Origin: Elizabethkingia occulta
GTDB lineage: Bacteria; Bacteroidota; Bacteroidia; Flavobacteriales; Weeksellaceae
DNA length: 64,000 nt
Direction of reading: 5' to 3'
Assembly: GCF_002023715.1 (NCBI RefSeq)
Contig: NZ_MAHX01000013.1
Span: 496,001-560,000 of the forward strand
Shown piece by piece: positions 56,732-64,000 of the stretch. Both the position numbers and the translations under genes were made by a program. The notes below the pieces were generated by a model. That model did not search any database. It was not told the DNA's origin and saw only the letters and a program-made list of their open reading frames with translations. Position 1 is the first letter of the stretch. Every line of letters starts with the position of its first letter.

Positions 56732-57820
56732 TTAATAAGTCTTTTTTATACTGATAGATTCACCATCTCTTAAAGACTGTGTGCCTTCATAAACGATAAT
56801 ATCACCGGATTTTAGTCCGCTGTCCACAATATAAGAATCTCTGAGAGTAGATCCGATACTTATATGTCTCATCTTGACTTTCTTCTGAGAGTCAACTACA
56901 AAAACATAGGTTTTGTCCTGAATAGAAAATGTAGATTTCTGCGGAATAAGTATAGCATCCGGTTGGTCTTCCGAAATAATAAGTTTTCCGGAAGTACCAT
57001 GTTTGATCAGGTGGTCAGGATTCGGAAAAGATACTTTGTATCTGATAGATCCTGTGGCCTTGTCAATTTCACCCTCTGCAGTTCTTAATGTTCCGTTGTA
57101 TTGGTATTTAATTCCGTTAGGAAGCATTAATTCAATTTTTTGGTGAGCACCAATTTTGTCATTGGCCAACATCTCAAAATACTTGTTTTCAGGAATAGAA
57201 AAATAAGCATAGATCTCATTCAGCTGAGATAATGTTGTAAGAAGAGACCCGTTTTCTACCAAGCTTCCTTCTTTATAAGGTATAACATCTATAACACCAT
57301 CAAAAGGTGCAACAATATTGGTGAAACTTATTTTTTGTAAAACGGTTTTGCGTTCAGCATCTGCGTATGCGCGTTTTGCTTTTGCGGAAGACAGCTTGGC
57401 TTTTACCATTTCCAGTTCATTTCCGGCAACAAACTTTTTGTCGTAAAGACTCTGGATTTGTTTAACCTCTACTTCGGCAATACGGACATCTGCTTCTGCC
57501 TGCTTCAGGCTGGCATTAGATTTTAAAAGCTCCATTTGTAATTCAGCATCGTTAATCTTGAAAAGTCGCTGACCTTGTTTTACAAACTGGCCCTCATTAA
57601 CAGAAATATATTGCATAATTCCTGCAATTCTGGAATGAATTTCTACATTCTTTTTTGCTTGGATATCGGTTACAAATTGGTTGCTTACTAAGGTGTCTTT
57701 TTTGATAATTTTTAATACCGGTACATTTTTTACTTCCTTGTTACCCTTGTCTTTGGCTTTACTACATGAAGCAATAAGTAATACTGTAACAATACAGATT
57801 ATTACATGTTTTAAATACAT
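56732..57820 (-). CDS. RND periplasmic adaptor (MFP) lipoprotein
   Basis: The 362-residue membrane fusion protein has a lipobox (LLIASCSK), a split barrel-sandwich lipoyl domain (IAGIMQYISVNEGQFVKQGQ and FDGVIDVIPYKEGSLVENGS) around a short helical hairpin, and a beta-barrel end (GTSGKLIISEDQPDAILIPQKST). First gene of the efflux operon, 32 bases before the pump. No regulator gene is next to it. Confidence 0.88.
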   Translation of the reverse strand: MYLKHVIICIVTVLLIASCSKAKDKGNKEVKNVPVLKIIKKDTLVSNQFVTDIQAKKNVEIHSRIAGIMQYISVNEGQFVKQGQRLFKINDAELQMELLKSNASLKQAEADVRIAEVEVKQIQSLYDKKFVAGNELEMVKAKLSSAKAKRAYADAERKTVLQKISFTNIVAPFDGVIDVIPYKEGSLVENGSLLTTLSQLNEIYAYFSIPENKYFEMLANDKIGAHQKIELMLPNGIKYQYNGTLRTAEGEIDKATGSIRYKVSFPNPDHLIKHGTSGKLIISEDQPDAILIPQKSTFSIQDKTYVFVVDSQKKVKMRHISIGSTLRDSYIVDSGLKSGDIIVYEGTQSLRDGESISIKKTY

Positions 57821-57878
57821 TGTTAAATATTTTAGTTGAAAAGTGAATTTTATAAATTTGATTATAAGTCACTTATCG

Positions 57879-58208
57879 CTAATATAACTGGAGTAAATGT
57901 AGAAAGGATTTAACTGAGCATTTGATGTGGATCGGAAGATCCGTAACATAAACCTTTTTGCCGACTTTGGAAGGAGTTAAAAGGCTGTAAAAATAAGAAT
58001 CATCGTAGAATACTTTTTTCAGAACATGAATTGTTCTGCCTGATACCAGTATACTATTATCCGTATCCTCACCAACATCAATGGTGTGAACAACAATACT
58101 GTCGTATGTCTGCAAAATATTCTTAGTAGTGGAATTGGTCCAGTCGTTACTAAAAATACTTGCAAGAGACAGAAAAAATAATAAGATGTATGAATTTATA
58201 TTTTTCAT
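57879..58208 (-). CDS. Small exported hypothetical protein
   Basis: A 109-residue protein with an N-terminal hydrophobic signal-like segment (SYILLFFLSLASIF) and a mature part of mixed strands (IVVHTIDVGEDTDNSILVSGRTIHVLK). One Cys near the end. No family recognised. It lies 58 bases upstream of the efflux operon on the same strand, so it may be cotranscribed with it. Confidence 0.5.
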   Translation of the reverse strand: MKNINSYILLFFLSLASIFSNDWTNSTTKNILQTYDSIVVHTIDVGEDTDNSILVSGRTIHVLKKVFYDDSYFYSLLTPSKVGKKVYVTDLPIHIKCSVKSFLHLLQLY

Positions 58209-58840
58209 TTAAATTCACTCTGTCGTATAACTATTAGCTTCAGCTACAAAAATAGGGAGTTTATTTTAAATATCAGAATAAGTAAAATAAAGGCATATCG
58301 GATTTACTTTCGATTATCTTGTTTTTAGAGCATTCAGACGGGGTTTTATAGAGTTATAATTATTTTATTGAAATAAATCATGTCCATATCTGACTGTTGT
58401 TCAGATTTCATATTTTGTGTTCTCAGTTGTGCAAAAAAAATGCAATAAGTGTATTTTTTTATTTTAAAAGTGAAAATAATTCATAATTTATTCATTTGTA
58501 ATTAAAATTAGATTTTAATTCTTAATAATGTATGGCGTCTATGCTGTTGTCTAAATTTTATCTCAAAATATTAAAGTGCATATTTATAATAATATTTGAA
58601 TATATTTTATCAAATACATTTTTATTTTTTGTTTCTGTTATTTTTAATATTTATATTAATTGATTGTTTTGTTATTTAATTAATATATGTTTCGATGGTA
58701 TTTGGCTAAATAAATAGTTGTTTTTAAAAAAAATGTGAGTTGAAACTTCAAAATTATAACATTATAATCCTTAAATCTTTTATATAATCTGAATCGTAAT
58801 ACCTTTTGTATGTGTTTAATATTGGCTATTATTCAGTATT
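58209..58840. other. Long AT-rich intergenic region
   Basis: About 630 bases with very low GC between a minus-strand gene and the SusC locus. I see no gene or RNA signal apart from one inverted repeat TGCA-N7-TGCA at 58430-58444, like the pair near 58841-58876. It probably holds the upstream control region of the Sus locus. Confidence 0.6.
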
Positions 58841-58905
58841 TTGCAAAAAAAATGCAATTAATTGCAAAAAAAATGCTTTGTATGTAAAAAATTTATATAC
58901 ATTTG
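58841..58905 (+). promoter_or_regulatory. SusC promoter with two inverted-repeat operators
   Basis: TTGCA-N7-TGCAA at 58841-58857 and a second copy (ttgcaaaaaaaatgc) at 58862-58876, whose starts are 21 bases (two helical turns) apart, then TTTG (58877-58880), a 17-base gap and TACATTTG (58898-58905). Transcription should start near 58910. The two sites sit just upstream of the -33 box, fitting a dimeric activator; a repressor is equally possible. Confidence 0.65.
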
Positions 58906-58934
58906 AGTTTATATTAAAAAACGAAAAAATAGCT

Positions 58935-61900
58935 ATGAAGAAAATATTGTTTTTAACATTTATTGGAGGTATGGCATATATGATGAAGGGAAATGAACCG
59001 GTGACTAAAAAATATGCTACAGTACAGGGTGCTTTTCAGACGGAAGTAACCGGAAGAGTTGTTAATCAGGAAGACGGATCTCCTATATCCGGAGCAACTG
59101 TTTATGCAAAAAGTAATCCTGATCAGAAAACTACTACAGATGAAAAAGGGTATTTCAGATTAAATCTTCCGGAAGGGGAAACTTTTGTTGTGGTAAATTT
59201 TGCAGGCTATACTACTGCAGAACATAAACTAGATGGCACAGAAGATTTGCTTATTAAACTGAAATCATCAGAAAATGTAATAGAGCAGGTTGTAATTACT
59301 GCATTGGGGGTGAAAAAGATTGGTAAATCTGTTACTTATGCTATTACCGAGCTTAAAGGGGATCAGTTTGATAAAGCTAAAGAAACAAATGTGGCAAATG
59401 CACTAACGGGCAAAATTGCAGGTGTGAATGTAAGTAGTACTGCAACCGGTCCAAATGGTTCGAGCAGAGTAGTGATAAGAGGAAACGGATCTTTGAACGG
59501 GAACAACCAGCCAATGTATGTGATAAATGATCTGCCGATTGATAATACTCAACTCAATCTTCCTGTTATTGGTAACGGAGCAAACCTTACCAGAATAAAT
59601 GTAGATAGGGGAGATGGTACTACGGTGATCAATCCTGATGATATCCAGAGTATAACCGTTCTGAAAGGAGGTACTGCTGCTGCGCTATATGGAGCTAATG
59701 CTGCAAACGGTGTAATCCTTATTAATACTAAAAGAGGTACTGCACAAAAAGGAATCGGAATAGATTATAATACCTCTTTCACTTTAGAAAATGTTGCTAT
59801 TGTACCAGACTGGCAATATGAATACGGAGCAGGAGATAAAGGGAAAAAACCTCTTACCCAGTCGGAAGCTGTTAGTACAGGGCGCTGGTCCTGGGGTGCT
59901 AAAATGGACGGAAGTGATGTAATACAGTTTGACGGTGTAAAAAGGCCGTACAGTCCGCAAAAGAATAATATCCGGAATTTCTACAGAACAGGAAATACAT
60001 TTACCAATTCGGTTGCTTTATCTGGTGGAACCGAAAAGGCGGCGGGACGGTTATCGCTTTCAAATATGGATAATAAAAATATTATTCCGAATGCAGATTT
60101 TAACAGAAAGACAATTAATATAGCTGGAAATGTCAATTTGACGAACTGGCTGAAATTTGATGTTGTTGCACAATACAATATTGAAAAATCCAACAACAGG
60201 CCAACTGTATCGGATGCGGAAGCTAATCCTAACTGGGGCGCTTATATGATTGCTAATACAGTAGATATACGAAATCTGGCTCCGGGATATGATGCAAACG
60301 GAATGGAGGTAGCCTGGAATCCTGTTCCGATTGCTACTAATCCACAATATGTTATTAGTAAAATAAAAAATAATGATACCAAGAATCGCTTTATAGGGAT
60401 GGTGAATATGAAGCTGAACTTTACACCTGATCTGTTTTTGGTAGGACGAGTGGGGCAGGATTATACCAATTATAACTTTACAGGATATATTCCTAAAACA
60501 ACACTTAATAATCCTATTGGGTATCTACAGAGTTCGAAGATGGCACTATCCACAATCAATTCGGAGGCGATTTTAAATTATAATAAAAAGAATATTTACA
60601 AAGATATTTCGGTAAATGCTTTACTGGGTGTGAATTCCCGTACAACTATGAGGGATGAAACCCGGATAGAAGGTTCCGGATTTATTCTTGATAATGTTTA
60701 TTCTTTAACCAATTTGTCTACTGTAAGCTATACATATCCGTACGGTAAGACAAAAACAAATTCGGTATATGGTGCTGTAGACTTAGATTATAAAAATGTT
60801 TTTTTCCTGAACTTTACAGGACGCCAGGATTGGTTTTCAACGCTCTCGCCTCAAAATAATTCTGTTTTCTATCCTTCAATTGGAACCAGTTTGATTTTGT
60901 CAGATATTTTTAAAATGCCAAAATGGATTTCTTATGCCAAATTCAGAAGTTCATGGGCGCAGGTAGGCGGGGCAACACCAGATCCTTATGCTCTGCAGCC
61001 TTCTTTTATCTTGTCACAAGGTGGTCACAATGGACAGCAACTTCAGGGATATACGAACTACAGGGTGCCTAATGCTACTTTAAGTCCGCTTACATCTACC
61101 ACTTTCGAGATAGGGACTGATTTGGGATTTTTCAGGAACAGACTGAATGTTGATTTTGCATGGTATGACCGTTCTACGACCAATGATATTGTAGAAACAA
61201 CGATTTCCAACTCATCGGGAGCAACCACTTCATTGCTCAATATTGGTAAAATGAGAAACAGAGGGATAGAATTACTGATTAATGGTAAGGCTTATAAATC
61301 CAAAAATTTCTCATGGGATATTACTTTAAACACTTCTTACAACAAAAATACTGTAGAGGCACTTACAGATCAGCTTAATTCTATTTCTATGGCTACTTCG
61401 GTAAATGGTTATGCGATTGTCACCAGTGATGTAGGCAGGCCTTATAGTATTATAAAAGGTTACAGACCTCTTACAGATGCCAGCGGAAATATTGTCTATA
61501 ATGTAAGTGGTGGCTCTGCAACGATGGCAAGAGGATCTCTGGAAGAACTAGGTTTGGGAGTTCATCCGTGGGGAATAGGGCTTAGTAATGACTTTAAATA
61601 CAAATCGTTTACACTTAACTTTTTAATAGATGCAAAATTCGGAGGAAGCCTTTTCTCTGGTACAGATTTATACGGAACCAGAATGGGGCTTACAAAGCTT
61701 ACATTGGAGGGACGTGAAAACGGATTGCCTATAAAAGGAGTGGATGTAAACGGAAAACCTGTTGATATGGTTATTGCTCCGGAGAACTTGCGTAACTATT
61801 ACGACGGAATGAGAAATATTACTTCCATGTTTGTCTATGATGCCAGCTTTATAAAGCTAAGACAGCTTGTTATTGGATATAAGCTGCCTGCTATAAAAAG

Positions 61901-62081
61901 ATTGCCAGCTATAAGAGAGATATCCGTTTCACTTGTTGCCAGAAATCTGTTCATTCTTTACAAGAAGACACCAAATGTTGATCCCGAATCTGTATTTAGT
62001 GCAGGAAATGCACAAGGTATAGAGCAATTCGGAGTACCAAGAACCAGAAGCTTTGGATTGAGTTTAAATGTCAAATTGTAA
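58935..62081 (+). CDS. SusC/RagA-family TonB-dependent receptor
   Basis: The 1048-residue outer membrane transporter has an N-terminal signal (MKKILFLTFIGGMAYM), a CarboxypepD_reg domain (about 30-110, VTGRVVNQEDGSPISGA), the SusC plug box (QVVITALGVKK, then PNGSSRVVIRGNGSL, TVLKGGTAAALYGANAANGV) and the barrel. The start is the ATG at 58935; the in-frame start at 58806 lies upstream of the promoter boxes and cannot be used. It works with the SusD-type lipoprotein that follows 29 bases later. Substrate probably a carbohydrate or sugar-acid oligomer, from the GntP-like neighbour. Confidence 0.9.
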   Translation: MKKILFLTFIGGMAYMMKGNEPVTKKYATVQGAFQTEVTGRVVNQEDGSPISGATVYAKSNPDQKTTTDEKGYFRLNLPEGETFVVVNFAGYTTAEHKLDGTEDLLIKLKSSENVIEQVVITALGVKKIGKSVTYAITELKGDQFDKAKETNVANALTGKIAGVNVSSTATGPNGSSRVVIRGNGSLNGNNQPMYVINDLPIDNTQLNLPVIGNGANLTRINVDRGDGTTVINPDDIQSITVLKGGTAAALYGANAANGVILINTKRGTAQKGIGIDYNTSFTLENVAIVPDWQYEYGAGDKGKKPLTQSEAVSTGRWSWGAKMDGSDVIQFDGVKRPYSPQKNNIRNFYRTGNTFTNSVALSGGTEKAAGRLSLSNMDNKNIIPNADFNRKTINIAGNVNLTNWLKFDVVAQYNIEKSNNRPTVSDAEANPNWGAYMIANTVDIRNLAPGYDANGMEVAWNPVPIATNPQYVISKIKNNDTKNRFIGMVNMKLNFTPDLFLVGRVGQDYTNYNFTGYIPKTTLNNPIGYLQSSKMALSTINSEAILNYNKKNIYKDISVNALLGVNSRTTMRDETRIEGSGFILDNVYSLTNLSTVSYTYPYGKTKTNSVYGAVDLDYKNVFFLNFTGRQDWFSTLSPQNNSVFYPSIGTSLILSDIFKMPKWISYAKFRSSWAQVGGATPDPYALQPSFILSQGGHNGQQLQGYTNYRVPNATLSPLTSTTFEIGTDLGFFRNRLNVDFAWYDRSTTNDIVETTISNSSGATTSLLNIGKMRNRGIELLINGKAYKSKNFSWDITLNTSYNKNTVEALTDQLNSISMATSVNGYAIVTSDVGRPYSIIKGYRPLTDASGNIVYNVSGGSATMARGSLEELGLGVHPWGIGLSNDFKYKSFTLNFLIDAKFGGSLFSGTDLYGTRMGLTKLTLEGRENGLPIKGVDVNGKPVDMVIAPENLRNYYDGMRNITSMFVYDASFIKLRQLVIGYKLPAIKRLPAIREISVSLVARNLFILYKKTPNVDPESVFSAGNAQGIEQFGVPRTRSFGLSLNVKL

Positions 62082-62110
62082 GAAATCTTATCACATCTAA
62101 ATTACATAAT

Positions 62111-63631
62111 ATGAATAAAATAATATTATATACACTGTTTGTACTGTTGTCTGTTTCTTCTTGTACAAGAGGTTTTGAAGATATTAATACCAATCCTAAT
62201 TCTGTAGATACACCCAATCCGGATTTTGTATTCAGCAAATCCCAATTGGACGGACTGAACAACAATTACTTTTATACCTCCATCCTCCAGTGTGGACAAA
62301 TGATGCAGCATTATGCTTCCTATAAAGAAGCGTCTGGCGTTGGGGATAAATATCTGGATAATGAGGTATACTATTCCGCTTATTTTTCGCAGGCTTATCC
62401 AAATGCTATAAATCAGGTAACGTTGGTAATAGACAAATTAAAAGATAGTCCTAAGGATAGTAACAAGCTGAATACTGCCAGAATCTGGAAAGTGTATTTG
62501 TATCATCGTATTACCGATTTGTATGGAGATATTCCCTATACGGAAGCTGCAAAAGCTTATACAGATAAAATTTTCTTACCAAAATATGACAGTCAGGAAT
62601 TGGTATATAAAGACATGCTGAAAGAGCTGGACGAAGCAGCATCTGCACTTGATGCAGCAAAAATTGGATTTGGTAAAGCTGATTTAATCTATAACGGTGA
62701 TATTGTTAAATGGAAAAAATTTGCTTATTCACTAATGCTTCGTTTAGGATTGAGGTTGACTAAAGTGGATGTTAATCTTTCAAAAGATTGGGTAACCAAA
62801 GCCATTAATGGAGGTGTTATTCTGAATAGTGCTGATAATGCTATAATGAAATATACAGATGGGCCTAATGATTTCAACCGTAATCCGTCTGCATTTGATC
62901 CTATAAGATGGGATTTTTCCAGAGGATCAAATGGAAGAACAAACAATGAAGGGGGTAAGCTAAGTAAAACTTTTATAGATCTGTTGAAATCTACTTCTGA
63001 TCCTAGAATAAGTGTGTATTCTGGAGTATGGGAAGGATCTGTACAGAATACAACGCCAGCGGCGCAAAAAGGTTTTCCTAACGGAACTAATATAGCGCCC
63101 AGTCCTGCAGAACAGGCAACTTATTCCGAACCTAATCAAAGTACAGTTCTCCGGATGGATGCTCCGTTGCTGATATTGGGTAATGTTGAAACTCAGTTAT
63201 ATCTTGCAGAGGCCTCTTTACGAGGATGGTATGGGGAGTCGGTTAAAACACTTTATGAAAAAGCAATAAAGGCTTCTTTTCTTAATATGGGAATATATGG
63301 TGCTTCTTATGCAATTAGCGATGCAACACCTTATCTTACAGCTAATCCGTTTAAAGATTCAGGAACATTTGATGAGAAAATGAACCAGATACATACACAA
63401 TTGTGGATTGGATTATTTGTAGATGAACAGGAAATTTATGCAAACTGGAGAAGAACAGGATATCCACAATTGACACCTGTAAACTTCCCGGGTAATGTGA
63501 CCAATGCTACAATACCAAGGCGTATAAAATATCCTACGAGCGAGTATTCCGTTAATTCTGCTAACCTGGCAAAAGCGCTGGAACGACAGGGTAGAGATGT
63601 TTTTACAACGAGAACATGGTGGGATAAATAA
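62111..63631 (+). CDS. SusD/RagB-family nutrient-binding lipoprotein
   Basis: The 506-residue surface lipoprotein has lipobox SVSSC (Cys18) and the SusD-like_2 architecture: TRGFEDINTNPNSVDTPNPD, TPR-type helices (RITDLYGDIPYTEAAKA, MLRLGLRLTKVD) and the C-terminal WIGLFVDEQEIYANWRRTGYPQ. It caps the SusC receptor and binds the incoming glycan. No glycosidase gene is seen in the window. Confidence 0.87.
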   Translation: MNKIILYTLFVLLSVSSCTRGFEDINTNPNSVDTPNPDFVFSKSQLDGLNNNYFYTSILQCGQMMQHYASYKEASGVGDKYLDNEVYYSAYFSQAYPNAINQVTLVIDKLKDSPKDSNKLNTARIWKVYLYHRITDLYGDIPYTEAAKAYTDKIFLPKYDSQELVYKDMLKELDEAASALDAAKIGFGKADLIYNGDIVKWKKFAYSLMLRLGLRLTKVDVNLSKDWVTKAINGGVILNSADNAIMKYTDGPNDFNRNPSAFDPIRWDFSRGSNGRTNNEGGKLSKTFIDLLKSTSDPRISVYSGVWEGSVQNTTPAAQKGFPNGTNIAPSPAEQATYSEPNQSTVLRMDAPLLILGNVETQLYLAEASLRGWYGESVKTLYEKAIKASFLNMGIYGASYAISDATPYLTANPFKDSGTFDEKMNQIHTQLWIGLFVDEQEIYANWRRTGYPQLTPVNFPGNVTNATIPRRIKYPTSEYSVNSANLAKALERQGRDVFTTRTWWDK

Positions 63632-63641
63632 TATACGAATA

Positions 63642-64000
63642 ATGAATATTCTGATTCTTTCATTATGTATTGTTGTATTGGTACTGCAGATCGTAAGATT
63701 TAAGATTAATCCCTTTATTGCATTTATTACAACATCTTTGTTGGCAGGGCTTACATTAGGAGTTCCTGTTGATAAGCTGGCTGGGACTATCCAGAAAGGT
63801 TTTGGTGATATGCTGGGGTCTATTACACTGATTATTATTTTCGGTACGTGTATAGGAAAGCTTACCGTTTCCTCAGGTGCAGCATCTGTAATTGCAGATA
63901 CTGTTATGAAGTGGACAGGTGAAAAGTATGTGCGTTTGGGACTTATGATTACCGGATTTATTGTCGGAATACCTTTATTTTATAGTGTTGGCTTTATATT
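63642..64000 (+). CDS. GntP-family permease, cut by right window edge
   Basis: From the ATG at 63642, 119 residues are visible with no stop: MNILILSLCIVVLVLQIVR at the start, INPFIAFITTSLLAGLTLGV, a TIQKGFGDMLGS loop and IIIFGTCIGKLTVSSGAAS, which is the start of a gluconate:H+ symporter-like protein. It lies 10 bases after the SusD gene stop and belongs to the Sus operon. A sugar-acid substrate is inferred from the family. Confidence 0.75.
   Translation, partial: MNILILSLCIVVLVLQIVRFKINPFIAFITTSLLAGLTLGVPVDKLAGTIQKGFGDMLGSITLIIIFGTCIGKLTVSSGAASVIADTVMKWTGEKYVRLGLMITGFIVGIPLFYSVGFI

Noticed and set aside
58806..58934. 43-residue N-terminal extension of the SusC protein
   Set aside because: It lies across the operators and promoter; a normal signal peptide starts at 58935.

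Overview
The window looks like chromosome from a Bacteroidota (class Flavobacteriia), most likely a Weeksellaceae member such as Elizabethkingia or Chryseobacterium. The reasons are low GC, promoters of the TTTG / TAnnTTTG type, few Shine-Dalgarno sites, SusC/SusD genes, many short lipoproteins and TonB receptors. This assignment is from sequence character and remembered families only; no search was run.

Layout. 1-2036: a two-component pair (TPR sensor kinase cut by the left edge, plus response regulator), then two copies of a ~117-base intergenic repeat. 2503-7487: a tight seven-gene operon of mostly unassigned genes (YegP-like protein, HsdR_N-type nuclease-like protein, Cys-rich SH3 protein, DUF6804-like membrane protein, TerB-like protein, coiled-coil membrane protein, vWA-like lipoprotein). 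7929-11354: a lipoprotein, a glutaryl-CoA-dehydrogenase-like enzyme and a TfoX-N protein.

11374-18125 is an RNA repair / RNA quality-control island: WYL regulator; RtcB RNA ligase; an overlooked 43-codon basic protein translationally coupled to rtcB; a COG3541-type nucleotidyltransferase broken by a frameshift in an A8 run; a tRNA-mimicking Y RNA; the Ro60 orthologue Rsr (TROVE + vWA); and a second nucleotidyltransferase interrupted by one in-frame stop. The rtcB and Y RNA promoters carry the same inverted repeat at the same distance from the -7 box, so they look like one regulon.

18130-26721: hypotheticals, DUF4920, a fatty-acid-hydroxylase-type protein, VOC protein, ClC channel with CBS domains, a second YegP-like protein and a SulP transporter. 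26797-32674: a B12-uptake operon on the minus strand, led by a cobalamin riboswitch and encoding a BtuB-like receptor, a BtuG-like beta-propeller, a B12-locus surface lipoprotein and a second propeller lipoprotein. 33028-41800: AraC regulator with divergent MFS transporter, two serine hydrolases, alpha/beta hydrolase, Crp/Fnr regulator, a decayed VOC pseudogene, SnoaL-like and MBL-fold proteins, and a second ClC channel.

41837-48968: biotin biosynthesis. A MocR-type PLP regulator is divergent from an operon that begins with a ferritin-like protein carrying paired ExxH motifs, overlaps bioF, then has five 180-base tandem repeats, then bioD, bioB and bioA. The repeats carry decoy copies of the bioD start region. 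49188-58208: phosphodiesterase-like enzyme, an unusual CarboxypepD_reg / alpha-beta hydrolase fusion, and an RND efflux operon. 58841-64000: a SusC/SusD locus with a GntP-type permease running off the right edge; two inverted repeats 21 bases apart precede its promoter.

The best candidates for new biology are the 2503-7487 operon, the Ro/Y RNA/RtcB island with its conserved operator and hidden small gene, and the diiron-like protein at the head of the biotin operon.
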